From Chondrus crispus (lineage: Eukaryota; Rhodophyta; Florideophyceae; Gigartinales; Gigartinaceae), in the NCBI RefSeq assembly GCF_000350225.1, contig NW_005179015.1, positions 535,716 to 599,715 on the forward strand: 64,000 bases of DNA, in the 5' to 3' direction. The position numbers and the translations under genes are program-made. The notes under the pieces were generated by a model. That model worked only from the letters and a program-made list of their open reading frames with translations, did no database searches and was not told the DNA's origin. This document shows positions 50,540 through 61,508 of the stretch, piece by piece; position 1 is the stretch's first letter, and each line of letters begins with the position of its first letter.

Positions 50540-52153
50540 ATGATCTCAAGCCGGGTCATTTCCCGATCACAATCAGAGTGGGCGTCTCCGGTGGTCCTCA
50601 TCCCCAAACCGGATGTATCCCTCCGTTTCTGCGTCGATTACAGACGTTTGAACGAGATGGCAGTACGGGACACTTACCCGATTCCTCGGAGGGACGAGTA
50701 CCTGGACTCGCTCGGCGAAGCGAACGTGTTCACAACTGTAGATTGTAACTCGGGTTATTGGCAAATCCCCGTTGCGGAAGAAGACCGTCCGAAAACCACG
50801 TTCACGTGTGATGCCGGTACTTCTCAATTTAACCGAATGCCGTTTGGGCTAATGAACGCGCCCGTCACATTCCAACGGATGCTGGACATTCTCCTCTCCG
50901 GATACCGATGGAAGAGCTGCCTCATCTATCTAGATGACATTATCATATTCTCGAAGTATTATGAAACTCACCTCAAGGATGTCAAGGGTATTCTCTCTCC
51001 GTTACAACAAGAGGGGTTATTACTGAAATTGAACAAGTGTAAATTCTTTCAGGACTCCGTGGAGTACCTGGGTCACATCATTCGACCCGGGGAACTTCAT
51101 GTCCACCCGAAGAATGTCTCGGATCTAGCCGAGGCCAAGCCGCCACGAACCCAGACCGATCTTCGCTCGTTTCTGGGTATGTGTAACGTGTACCGACGTT
51201 TCGTCGACCACTTCGCCAAGATTTCGGCGCCATTAACGTCCATGCTTAAGAAGGGGGAGCCCGATCGGCTCCCCGAACTGGAAGACCGCAGGTCTGCCTT
51301 CGAAGCTCTGCAGACTTGCCTGATTTCCCCGCCGGTATAGCGACTACCGCGGCTGGAACTACCGTATTCCTTTGACACGGATGCATCCGAGGCCCAACTC
51401 GGTTGCACGTTATTACAGAAACACTACGATGGTAACAGATACCCTGTCGGGTTCTGGTCGCGAAAGCTCTCGTCGGCGGAAAGGAATTACTCCACGACGG
51501 AGAAAGAATGTTTGGCCATTGTATGGGCCATTCAGACGCTGCGTCCTTACTTGAAACGCGAGCGATTCACGGTTAGCACCGACCATCATTCCATTCGCTG
51601 GTTAATGAATCTCGCCGACGCAAGCTGGCGTCTAGCACGGTGGCGCTTGAGCCTAGCCGAGTTTGACCTCGACGTCACGTACGTGAAGGGCATCAAGAAT
51701 TGTATCGCCGACGCCCTCAGTCGAATACCGTCTACAGGGGGCACAACCGTCCCCATCGACGAAGAAATACCGTGCAACCCCGTTTTGGAGTTTCACGAAG
51801 AGAAGCCGGAAGTAGAATCCGAGGAGTGGGACGACAATATTCACGACGGATGCTTCGCCCTCGCCCCCCCGGCTTCCAAGGCCGCAATTACACACGACGA
51901 GATTGTACTCGCTCAACACTCCGACCCGTTCTGTAAGGAGATCGCTTCCCATCTTAAGAAGGGGGAGGGTGTGGCCCAAATTCGCCTTTCCAAGTTCTTC
52001 ATGAACAAGGAAGGGTACTTTGTCGGAAAGCGCACCTCGACGGTGTTGAGGAAATCGTCGTACCAACCATTCTGCGCGAGCGAGTGTTGTATATGGCGCA
52101 TTACCCCGCCGCCTCGGGACATCCCAAGGGCAGGCGTCTGTTCTACACATTAA
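50540..52153 (+). pseudogene. Reverse transcriptase-RNase H of element 2
   Basis: One frame with a single TAG at 51338-51340. RT: LRFCVDYRRLNEMAVRDTYP, FTTVDCNSGYWQIP, MPFGLMNAPVTFQ and LIYLDDIIIFSKYY (active site). RNase H after the stop: LPYSFDTDASEAQLGCTLLQ, EKECLAIVWAIQTLR, FTVSTDHHSIRWLM and CIADALSRIP. The last 25 codons are off frame relative to the integrase. Confidence 0.9.
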
Positions 52154-53330
52154 GACAACGGTACTACTGGCCGAGTATGTCCGTCGACGCATACGCCACA
52201 GTCAGAAGGTGCTCCGACTGTGCGAAAGCTCGCATTAAATTGCGTAAGCACAACGCGAAGTTGAAAACGTTCCCTCCGATGGGACCCTTGGAGTTTATCG
52301 CCATTGACATCCTAGGCGAACTCCTCAGAACGCCAAGAGGCAATCGATACCTCTTAGTAATATCTGATCTTTATTCAAAGCTGACCCGAACGGTGCCGCT
52401 TAAGAGAATTACCGCCGAGACCGTTGCTCAGGCGTTCGTCACACACTGGGTCTCCGTATACGGAGCCCCAGTGAAGCTACTCTCCGACAATGGGAGTCAA
52501 TTCACGTCGAGGTTCTTCCTTGCTGTGTGCAAAATCCTCCGCGTCGGAAGCGTGTTCACCACAGCGTATCACCGACAAGGTAATGGACAAGTGGAGAGGT
52601 TCAACCGCACCCTGGTTTCCTCCCTACAGCACTACCTAGCCGACAACCAACACGACTGGGATCAGTTTACGGATGCGCTAACCTAAGGTTACAACTATAC
52701 CGTGAACCGCATGATTGGCATGAAGCCGTTTGATCTCGTGTTATATCGGACACCGTCGCCGCTTTCCATCCAACAGACCCCTACGCTGGAGCGCAATATA
52801 AGCTCCGGTTCGTAACGTGGTTGCGTGGGCTAATTTCAACAGCCCGGGACACGCTGCTCGCCGGTCAAGACCGCTATAAACGCGATTTCGACAAGAGATT
52901 GCGGACGCCGACACCGCACTACGAGATAGGTGATCAGGTCCTCATCGAGCGAGAGATATCCCTGCGAGTGGATGAGAAGACGGATAAGGACCGGGTCAAT
53001 AACAAGTTAGCCCCTCGGACGGAAGGGGCATTCCCGGTAATGGCCCTAGATGAGCATACAGTGACCATTGTCCGGACTACAGGCCTGAAGAACCGAGTCT
53101 CGAGAAACCGCGTTGTGAAAGCCCCTAGTCTCCGGACCGAGCTCAGGGACCCAACAACCCCTGTGGTGACCACCCCCGTCGACGCTGAGACGGAACCTAC
53201 GCACCCTTCGGCGATCGAAAGTGACGCCGCTACTTCTCTTCCCATCGGGGTCACGACCCCTCCGAGAGAGGACCAGTCCGACCCAGATGAACCGGGAATC
53301 TACCCCCCCGCGCCAACTGACACGGACGAG
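52084..53330 (+). pseudogene. Integrase of element 2
   Basis: The H2C2 finger is intact (HYPAASGHPKGRRLFYTLRQ, RRCSDCAKA). The DDE core is complete (FIAIDILGELLRTPRGN, LSDNGSQFTSRFF, GNGQVERFNRTLVS). A TAA at 52684-52686 stands where Tyr is expected (GYNYTVN follows). A frameshift near 52,815 leads to the C-terminal domain (QDRYKRDFDKRLRTPTPHYE, VTIVRTTGLKNRVSRNRV) at 52,821 onward. Confidence 0.86.
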
Positions 53331-53940
53331 CACGCCCCTACTCGTGATGGGAACGAGATCGAGAACGCGACACGCAACGCGACAGAAACTCGACCTTCGC
53401 GGTTAAAACTCGTTTCCTGGAACGCAGGGAGCGCCCCTACATCGGAATTAATAGACGCCCTCCGCGGCGACTCGCACCCCCGGGTCATATTCAAATTGAC
53501 TCCAAGTTCTGGCCCTACGGGTGGACAAACCGGGATACAGACGGCACCTTCTCTTCCCAGGCTACGGCCTCGCGTCCAACGTACGGGGGGGCCGAGACCG
53601 AAATCACCACGACCTCGGCAAGCAGAGCCCGCCCCGAGAGGCGACAAGTCGCCGAGCGAGAAAGCACGGACCTTCACCACAAAGTCCCGTGACACGTGGA
53701 GACGGGACCGAGGGAAAAATCAAAAGAAAATCCGCCCGTCCGCGACCTCCGCACCAGCGGTGGTCACGGACCCCACGCGCGGCCCCACGGAAACGCCACC
53801 GAGTACAGGAGAGGTCGCCGGGGAGCACATCGCGAACTTAGCGTCTATGTGTACCTTCGGTTACCCCCCCTCATTGCCTCGGGGCGTCCTCCTTCCCCGT
53901 CACTCGCGGTTGAGGCCTCCCCTCAACGCGCACCAAGCAC
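53331..53940 (+). other. Linker region between integrase and chromodomain, element 2
   Basis: Thr/Pro/Arg-rich frame continuing from the integrase tail (to 53,972), with no recognisable domain. About 200 residues longer than the acidic linker of element 1. Confidence 0.5.
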
Positions 53941-54208
53941 GCCCTCCGAGGCGACGAAACGGCCCCCCGTGACGTACGAGGACCTCAAGACCTACGTGGT
54001 CGAGGCCCTCACCGGACATAAACCGGGAACGGACGGAATGCCGCTTTTCCGAGTCCGGTGGTATGGGTATGCTGCAGGCGATGACACCTGGGAGCCCGCA
54101 TACCACATAGATTACAACACTGTGTTGCGATTCTGTAGGGGCAAGAGACTCCGGATACCGAGTGTCGAGCTCTGGTCCGCCCCCGATAGCGTGGGGTTCG
54201 ACAACTAA
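53696..54208 (+). CDS. Chromodomain of element 2
   Basis: A 170-codon frame. The chromodomain is at the end: VTYEDLKTYVVEALTGHKPG, LFRVRWYGYAAGDDTWEPAY, HIDYNTVLRFCRGK, then the stop. The aromatic cage residues (Tyr/Trp/Tyr) seem present. The first 80 codons are probably not translated in this frame; a frameshift from the integrase tail (53,972) is needed. Confidence 0.82.
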   Translation: METGPREKSKENPPVRDLRTSGGHGPHARPHGNATEYRRGRRGAHRELSVYVYLRLPPLIASGRPPSPSLAVEASPQRAPSTPSEATKRPPVTYEDLKTYVVEALTGHKPGTDGMPLFRVRWYGYAAGDDTWEPAYHIDYNTVLRFCRGKRLRIPSVELWSAPDSVGFDN

Positions 54209-55385
54209 CCCCCCCTCAAATCCGCGACGTCCTTAATGGTTCCCCAAAAGACGGACCCTGACTCCCTATGACCGAGCCCGTCCGAAACGAACGTTACGTT
54301 AACCTCGACGAAACCTCCACCTAGCGACCGACCCGCTCCGCGGAGGATCCACGACCAGAAATCAAGGTATGGGGGACGGAACGCGAATTACACCAGCGTA
54401 CGCGAGGAGCCCCGCCTCCCCTGCGTATTCCATCGGCTACGACGCCGCCCTCTGGGTTGACGAAGACCAGCGTCTGCTCCCCGCCAAGTGAGACGTAGAC
54501 CCCGCCCCCCCCTCTGCCCTGCCATTGTCGGTTCAGCGGGAGTCGCTGCTGTGTTCGTACACCTGCCGGGACGAGAAACCCGACTACACGCTTAGTGACC
54601 GACGCGCTCTGACTGGGACCCGCACCGGTCAGGAAGGGTCCCCTCACGTCGGAACACGTCCGCCTCGAGGCCCGCGTGGGACCTCCCGCCGCCATCCCCC
54701 TACGAGTCCATATGAGGAGGGGGAACCACTGGCATCGGAGTGATTCAAACAAGAAAACGAAGAGGGGAAGGTACCTCTCTTTCCTTCACTCCGCAGCTCA
54801 CCGCGGTGCCTTCTGAGAGGCGGAAAACACCCTAGACAAAGGGGCAGAACCCCCGGCGATGAAATCCGTGTACTACAGTCGTCTGCCTTCCGCATGCCGA
54901 CAGCGGAATCTACCCACCGCAGTCCACAGTCGTCTACGCACACCAGGGTGGCTTTGTCGTTGCCAGTGCCCCACACGGATTAGACTACCCCCGACCAATA
55001 GGGCAATACTGTCAATCGTCGGGAACGGAGGCCACGAGCTTGTGATCTCCGATCGCCGCCCTCGGCAGCAATGCGCCCCGGTAGGGCGCACGTAATGACG
55101 CCCCTATCCTGATAGTCCAGCTGCAACTCGCCGCGTCGTGGTACGACGGACTCTGAATCCGACAAGCCCTCGGCCGAATGGAGTACACATCCCACGGGAC
55201 ATGCACGGGTCTACGCGATACCCCCTGTCGAGAGGGGCTTCCTCTTCGCGGTACAATCGATCGAGATAGAAAAGGGGACTTGTTTAATGACTACCGTACC
55301 ATTCTCGGGCTCATTATCTTTCGCGTAATACGCGTGACCACGGGGTGCCCCCTTCTCAAGGGGCAGACACCCGGCATTCCTCCGA
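54209..55385. other. Gene-poor stretch between chromodomain and antisense ORF of element 2
   Basis: GC-rich, no convincing gene on either strand. Corresponds in position to 4234-8430 of element 1 but is much shorter. Confidence 0.5.
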
Positions 55386-56953
55386 CTATTCATAGTCGAC
55401 GAGGTCTTCCTGTACACCCGCCACCGGCGCAGCCGGGGCATCCGAAGGGACCGACCCCCCGTCTGAGTCGACCGGGTCACCTTCGGTCTCCGTCGCTACA
55501 GGAGTCTGCACCAGGGCCGGCACCACCTCTACGCTCGGGACCTCCACTACCATCGGGGTGTCCGTTACGGGTGCGGTAGCACCGGCGTCTGCCGCCGCCT
55601 TAAAGCGTTTCACACCCGCCACAAATTCGGCATTACTCACCAACTTCGGTAACTCGTCCTCTGAGACGCCCAATTAGGCAAACAATCTACGCCGTGCCAC
55701 CGACGACGCATCCAGCGACCTGGGCTCGCTGCGATGTACCTCCGCGGGGCCTCCCCCGACAGTCAGCGGCGCTTCAATAGCTGGTGCCATCGGCTCCGCC
55801 TGGCCATGCATCAGTTCGGGCTGCAGACTGGTAAAGGTCACCGGGTCGAAACGGATCCAATTTCCGGACCCCGGCCCTCCCGCATCTTCACGCCTTCCCG
55901 GCGACGCTTTCGCTCGATCCGTACGGTCGTAATGATGCCCTTGACCGTACGGCACGCGCGACCACTCCACCTTGTCGTGGACATCCAGCAACCTTCTCAG
56001 CTGAGCGGATACCCAAGGTCCGCCTAAAACCTCCTCCAAGTCTAACTTGTGCAGCCAGTTAATTATCAGGTCGGTAACACGTATAGTCGCCCATCTAAGG
56101 ACGACCATATGAACCGTTTCGCAACAATAGCGATCCACTCGCTCAGAAAAATCATCCAGCGAGACGAACACGGCGAGTCATTGAGACTCAAGCCGAAATA
56201 CACCAAACAAGGTGAAATATCCGCAAGGAAGTCAGCCGGGACTTCGTATTGCGCGAACCAATGCGGTATCTGCGGGTACCGTTCATATCGGGATCGAGGT
56301 TGAAAAGTTGTCGCCTCGATCCACTCATACGCCACAAAAATACCAAGTGCGTTTCTCATCCGACGCTCAAACTTGAGCTTGTCGTAATAACCCGGGTTCC
56401 TTTCCCGTTCCACGCACTCCTCAAAACGAGAAGGCAGAATGGGCTTGTCCCAGGCTAGGTACTCAACAGCCGGCTCCTCAACTCGGTCCGGCAAGTTGTC
56501 TAATATACGCCTTAAATTGGCGACGTATCCTCGGTCCCCCTCGGTGCGGTATGCCCATGTGTCGAAGTCCCAATCGACGGGGATCGGACGGTTACACGGT
56601 GTTCGAGCCAACCGCCGTACCAAGGCCGCCATATAATTTTGGGGGCGTCCACGCCCCGCGCCGCGATACTTTGCCCAGACGTGCTCATCCTCCACCGCGA
56701 GGCGGAAGGGAAAATCACGAGACCACACAGCCCTCAAGCTGAGACCACCGGGGAGTGCCACAGTCACGTCCGCGAATGAACGAATTAGTTGGCTGTCACG
56801 CAGGCCCGCAGCCGTAAGAAAAAGGGCTCGCTTGAACGGCAGTGGGTCGTCGACCATGTTCTTGCCGCGCAGTTCCCGAGGCGCCGGCCACCCGTTCATG
56901 CACGCGCTGCCCGTCTCCCCCAGTTCCCCATACGGATTGTGGAACCGTTCCAT
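55386..56953 (-). pseudogene. Antisense accessory ORF of chromovirus element 2, unknown function
   Basis: About 520 codons on the strand opposite pol, starting 355 bases inside the 3' LTR. It needs one frameshift (about 56,100) and passes one TAA (55,674). Blocks in order: LRDSQLIRSFADVTVALPGG, NYMAALVRRLA, FDTWAYRTEGDRGYVANL, DKPILPSRF, LKFERRMRNALGIFVAYEWI, WFAQYEVPADFLADISPCLV, RWMIFLSEWIAIVAKRFIW. In the next frame follow LDLEEVLGG and LRRLLDVHDKVEWSRVPYGQ, then a Pro/Val-rich linker and the tail LGVSEDELPKLVSNAEF. Each block has a counterpart in the same order in the element 1 ORF (2507-4177). No known family recognised. Length and placement match element 1. Confidence 0.74.
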
Positions 56954-57294
56954 CGCTCGTCGTCCCGACTACCGAAGCGCCTCTCCGCCCGGAACGGCGT
57001 TCTCCACCCGCCACCGACGCTGAGTGAGGGAAATTAGAAGGGAAATTAAAAGGGAATACGAGGGGGTAAGGAGAAGAGAAGTTGAGAATTTCGGGGGTGC
57101 TCCCGAACTGGACCAGGTTGGCACTTCAAGCTCGCCGAGGAAAAGAAAAAGTGGGGCAACTGACCGGCGTCTTGTCGCTCGCTGCTCCGTATCCGTACGT
57201 GACACCCTCGGTCCTCTCTATATTATCCCTCAGCGGCGTCGGCTCTTTTGGCGATAATTTCTCCTTACATACACCCGGGGACGCGTGTCTCTCT

Positions 57295-57307
57295 AAGAAG
57301 GGGGATC
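57295..57307 (+). promoter_or_regulatory. Polypurine tract of element 2
   Basis: AAGAAGGGGGATC abuts the 3' LTR at 57308. Confidence 0.8.
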
Positions 57308-57952
57308 TGTAGTGCAATGTACACTGTGGCGGGACAGCTGTCCCTAACCCGCCATAATCGCGCTCGCCGCCCCACGTGTACCACGGGTACACGTGGGCCC
57401 ATGTCTCCCGGCCGGACCATACCAGTGGACACGTGTGATCCCTCTGCCACTCGTCGGGCCTATGGGGGCTTTTACTTGGTTCCTTCGGGGCTACACCCGT
57501 TATATTCTAGTTATCCTAATTTATATAATATAATTTAGATTCGCCATGACGGCGACGGGGACTATATAGTCAACCTGATAATCAAAGTAAAGAGGCACGA
57601 AGCCTCGGGTCTTTTACCTTGGTTTCTGGATTCCAGGTTGTAGCCTCGACTTGGTACTGGCTCGCCCATACCGACCGAGCCATCTACACCCCTGGAATCC
57701 CAACTGCCTTCCCCGCACGTGTCGACCCAACCGCGCGAGCGCTACGTTAACTACGGTGCTGCCCGTTCTGTTAGTCTGTTTTTCCTTTAATTCTTCCTCT
57801 TTATTGCTGACTCTAGTTCTAGCTTTCTACCGCGCAAGCCGCGCTCGGATTCGGGTTCCAGTCATCCACCGGGTGGTCTCCCGAATTCCTTTACGCGTAC
57901 GAACGCGCGTCGCTCTGCCTACAGCCGCCACACGTGGCTGTAGTGCAAGACA
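57308..57952 (+). repeat. 3' LTR of element 2
   Basis: 645 bp from TGTAGTGCAATG to GTGCAAGACA. The end is fixed by the CAAAT duplication that follows. It has the palindrome CCACGTGTACC-ACG-GGTACACGTGG (57372-57396), with a CACGTG core, and an AT-rich TATATAATATAATTTAG near 57,520. Confidence 0.88.
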
Positions 57953-57957
57953 CAAAT
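57953..57957. repeat. Target-site duplication CAAAT (right copy) of element 2
   Basis: Matches 46937-46941. The Helitron ORF resumes here in frame. Confidence 0.9.
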
Positions 57958-58816
57958 GGCACGACGTCCTGCCGCAGAGACTGCTCAACACCGTGAAAGG
58001 CGGCTTTTGGTAGCCCGCGATACTAATCCGAGACGACCGAATGCAAAGATCGAGCAAGAGCGCGTGAATGGACAAAGTTTAGACCGATTGTTCACCCGTG
58101 ATACAAGGGCCAATGAACACACTCCAGATAGAAAGTCTCGACAGGATTATGACCGAGCCCGTAGGCGTGAGGCTAGAAGAATGGCGGATATGCTTGCAAG
58201 GAGTTCCCGTCAGGATTCTAATGGAGCAAATATGAGTGACGTCAGAAGTACGGAGGAGATGCCTACAAGGCGTGCTCGTCAGGACTCTAATCGAGCAAAC
58301 ATGCGTGAGGCTAGAGATATGGAAGACACATCTGCGAGGTTTTTTCGGCAAGGAGGCAACCGTACTCACATGCATCAAGCTCGGCAGCTGGAAACTTCTG
58401 CTGACAGACAAACCCGCTTAGCTAATGCTCGCCGATCTCGGAGAGTCTTCTGTAGGCTCTTCGACGACAGCACAGGCGAACATATGGACTTTGGGTCCAT
58501 GGATGTCCAATTTCAATTCTGTGGGGCGTTGCATATTCTTGAAGAGTGGTGAAAAAGCAGCCCTGCCGGTCGGCCTACATTCTCTACCTGCTGTAGTAAC
58601 GGAAAGGTATCTTTTCCCCCTGCAAAGCCTCCCCCACCTTTTGTGAGGGCTCTACGCACTCGCACAGAGCCAAGAGATCGAAAGTTTCGCAACTCCCTGC
58701 CGGCCTATAACAATGTTCTCTCTATGGCCTCTGTTGTGGCAAAGTGGGTAGTGAAGGGGCCTGGAGCGTCTAATTTCAACCCTAAAATGACAATGTAGGA
58801 TAGAATCTATCACTAC
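57956..58816 (+). pseudogene. Helitron protein, N-terminal zinc-finger-like region
   Basis: 57,956-58,552 reads MARRPAAETAQHRERRLLVA and repeated Arg-rich units of about 28 residues (RQDSNGANMSDVR, RQDSNRANMREARDMEDTSA). CGALHILEEW follows, the start of the Helitron Cys-rich finger. A shift then gives CCSNGKVSFPPAKPPP, FRNSLPAYNNVLSMASVVAK and a TAG near 58,797. The Cys pattern and FRNxxxAYNN are typical of Helitron N-termini. Confidence 0.8.
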
Positions 58817-59482
58817 GTGAGTCCTCTCGTGCCTTTGACTGGCCGCCACCCAGCGTTTCTATCTCTATATATTCACGACCCAGACTACGCTGCGCAGTCT
58901 CAGATCTCAGCGGGACGTGTTCGTGAATTGGATGAGGGAATTCTTACCAAGCTCACCGCCATGCTGCATCACGTTAACCCCTACGCCCAGACTTTCCAGG
59001 GTCTGAGGGAATGGGCCAACAATGAAAAGTCTCCGACGCCCGATCGTATGGTGATTCATGTTGATAGAAGACCCGTTTGTGAACATGTTGGACGGTACAA
59101 CGGGCCTGAAAGGTCGGAAGTGGCAGCACTGATTCCTGGGAATGAGGATGGAGAGATCAACAGACGAGGCATTTCAGTCCGTAAACGTGGACAGCTGAAC
59201 AGCAATGGGAATGAAGTGCTGGATAGCATCTCTGTGATGCATAGGTCCTATGACCCATTGCGCTATGTCCTATTGTTTCCTTCCGGGCACAATGGGTGGC
59301 ATCCGGAGCTGAGACCTCCTCCCAGTGCTGTTTCTGCCTCATCCAGTACTGCTTCACGTAGGCACAACAAAGTAACACCTTTGATGTTATATACATGGAG
59401 GCCCTTCCAGAGACTTTCGAAGTTTAGCACAATCCTGCACGCACGCAGACTCTTTCAGCAGTACTTGGTCGGCCAGTATTGA
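58817..59482 (+). CDS. Helitron_like_N domain
   Basis: 221 codons. RHPAFLSLYIHDPDYAAQSQ, ERSEVAALIPGNEDGEINRR, MHRSYDPLRYVLLFPSGHNG and ARRLFQQYLVGQY are the usual blocks between the finger and the Rep domain. The stop at 59,480 breaks the block Tyr-x-Lys-Ile-Glu-Ala-Glu-Arg, which reads on in the same frame. The true start is upstream; this is part of one long protein. Confidence 0.86.
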   Translation: MSPLVPLTGRHPAFLSLYIHDPDYAAQSQISAGRVRELDEGILTKLTAMLHHVNPYAQTFQGLREWANNEKSPTPDRMVIHVDRRPVCEHVGRYNGPERSEVAALIPGNEDGEINRRGISVRKRGQLNSNGNEVLDSISVMHRSYDPLRYVLLFPSGHNGWHPELRPPPSAVSASSSTASRRHNKVTPLMLYTWRPFQRLSKFSTILHARRLFQQYLVGQY

Positions 59483-59940
59483 AAAATTGAGGCTGAGAGG
59501 CTATCTTATCTGCGGGATCAATAAGGCTACGCGCATCCGATTACAACTCTCGGCGAGAGTCTCTTGAGGACTCTGGGCGTGGGGAAGACGAGGATGACGT
59601 TGTGCGTGGTGGCTGATTGTTCATACTTCCTTCTGCTCACATTGGGGGCGATAGGTACATAAGACACCAGATGCATGACATCGTTGCTATATCCAATAAG
59701 ATTGGGCACCCTGATATCTTACTCGTAGTCACCAGCAATCCCAACCGGCCTGAGATACGTCGGGCTCTCCTTTGAGACCAGGAAACTCAGGACAGCACCG
59801 ATCTCTGTGGTCACGTGTTCAGACTCAAGCTCAATGCTTTGATGTCGTATGTCATTGACGAAAAGATCTTGGGAACAGTTGTCACACATTCCCGTCTGAT
59901 AGAGATTCAAAAGCGAGGTCTGCCGCATCTGCACGTCATA
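59483..59940 (+). pseudogene. Helitron Rep (HUH) domain, truncated
   Basis: In broken frames: RHQMHDIVAISNKIGHPDIL, VTSNPNRPEIRRALL, VIDEKILGTVVTHSRLIEIQ, then KRGLPHLHVI with the HUH metal-binding pair His-Leu-His at 59926-59934. The replication Tyr motif and the helicase are missing: the sequence changes at 59,941 to LTR-like DNA. Several stops. Confidence 0.82.
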
Positions 59941-60250
59941 TGTAGTAGAATGATAATTCCGTTACGGGCGCTCTACAGTATCTAGAGTGGCCTTATCTAG
60001 GGGTTGTACACGTGCGCTGTCACTCTAGCTTGCACGTGTCACCTGCAATCTGGAGTAACAGCGCACGTGTACTTGTGTATAGGCCCATGTACACGTGTTG
60101 CTAGATGTAAACGTGTACACCGATGGTCTGCTAGTAGGCACTTACACTACTATTTAGTTGTGATAGCTACTGTAATATATTTGTACAGTAGCTTGGGACA
60201 AGAGGGAGGGAGACGTAATAGAGAGGAACTGCCTTCCTCCCGAACAATAA
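59941..60250 (+). repeat. Probable LTR fragment of another element
   Basis: Starts TGTAGTAGAATG exactly where the Helitron ends. It shares GCTCTACAGTA and CACGTGT words with the element 3 LTR, and has an inverted pair GTACACGTGCGCTGT / ACAGCGCACGTGTAC. AACAATAAAC near 60,243 may be a polyadenylation signal. The right edge is not certain. Confidence 0.45.
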
Positions 60251-60750
60251 ACTAGTTACCCCATCCCGTCTGACCTAGGCCACAACTTCCTAATTAGGAT
60301 TCATCTCCCGTCTTCAGGGGTAGAATCTCCCTTCGTCCGTTTCGGTCTCGCTATAGCCCCCTTCTCTTGAGGTTGTTCGCGTTGTAGTCTACCGGTACTG
60401 TGGACACCTCCTTCGCGACGGACCAATACCGAACCGCAGGGATCCATACCACTACAACTGGTATTCCGACCTAGAAGCCCTTCTAGGGATTCGCGAGATC
60501 CGATTCGGGATGGTGATTGAAGACGGTCGCAAAATTCGCCACAATGTCCTGCGAAGGTCTAGACCGCCAGACAGGCATGAGCAAGCGCCAGGTCTCGCTT
60601 GCAGAGGGCCCGAATGGGAAACATCTTCCCACTTGGGAATGCAGTGGCTCGCCGTCAAGGCCCAGAAGGCGTGCGTCGCCCCCTTGGGTTGCGAGCAAGG
60701 CGATTCCTCGCAGGACGACGGTGGCGGGGAACAAGAACCCGTCGCCGGGG
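60251..60750. other. Stretch before the element 3 LTR, no recognised gene
   Basis: A frame of 81 codons (60,510-60,755) has no known domain. The end (GGCGGGGAACAAG..GCCGGGG) is purine-rich and directly abuts an LTR start, so this may be the 3' internal end of a truncated relative. Confidence 0.35.
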
Positions 60751-61432
60751 TGTAGCATAACCCCCCCCCTGGGGGACTCACTTTAGATTAGATCACAATT
60801 GATTTAGCTACTGTAGAGCCGGACGCTCTACAGTACCACCGAGCGTGTCCACGTGTGCCCACAGCCCACGTGCACACGTGTACCACGCGCGAACGAAGCG
60901 CACACGCACCACGGGTAATACGTGTACTGTCAGCCTCGACATAGCTGACAGTATTACAGTGCAGGCCGACCTGCACTACAGTAGCCCACTACAGTACCTC
61001 GGTACTGTAGTGTTATGATAGATGGTTTTGTATATTAAATATGGAGCGGACCGACGGCGGACGGGGGCGACAAGCACGGGCTTGTCCTGGACCGACCGCC
61101 AAGGTCAGTCCACCCAGCTTATTCTAAACGTCGCCTTCGCTCTTCGCGCGCGTTTAGTCGGAGCCGAGCCGGAGTGGACGCGCAGCACGCGAGCGAGCAC
61201 GGAACCGCCTCCGCCCGTCAGCACTGGTACGTCACCCAGTGCTGCTCCGGGGCGTCGAGGCGTCGATCCGCTCGTGCGTGCGCGCGTCCCTGCTCGCTCC
61301 CGCTCTACCACCGCTACCCGGGCCCGAGCCCGGTTCCGTAGCTGGTTGGCCCGCTTCACCCCTTTTCCGATCCGGGGTCTACAGGTCGAACTGCGCATAC
61401 ACCTCCAGTCGTCTGGGGGTGTTTATGCTACA
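60751..61432 (+). repeat. 5' LTR of gypsy element 3
   Basis: 682 bp from TGTAGCATAACCCCC to GTTTATGCTACA. Ends are mutual inverted repeats (TGTAGCATAA / TTATGCTACA). A PBS follows one base later. Its body matches the solo LTRs at 21626 and 24533. It contains CACGTGTGCCC and GCACACGTGTACC boxes and a TATATTAAATATGG near 61,030. Confidence 0.85.
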
Positions 61433-61433
61433 G

Positions 61434-61451
61434 TGGTCTCCCGACCTAGAA
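61434..61451 (+). promoter_or_regulatory. Primer-binding site of element 3
   Basis: TGGTCTCCCGACCTAGAA, the same 18 bases as in element 1 (15418-15435). Confidence 0.85.
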
Positions 61452-61508
61452 GACCCCGAGATCTTTCCGAGAAGACTTTCTTTTTCCTCCGCGTCCGTAC
61501 GCGTTGAG

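Larger units (their letters stand above)
46942..57952 (+). mobile_element. Chromovirus element 2 (Ty3/gypsy) with an antisense accessory ORF
   Basis: 11 kb, flanked by CAAAT. It holds a truncated 5' LTR, gag, protease, RT-RNase H, integrase, chromodomain, a gene-poor stretch, an ORF antisense to pol, a polypurine tract and a full 3' LTR. Several in-frame stops and frameshifts. The 5' LTR lacks its last about 290 bases and no PBS is visible, so this copy could not prime reverse transcription. LTR termini (TGTAGTGCA), PPT and pol order match element 1, so both belong to one lineage. Confidence 0.9.
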
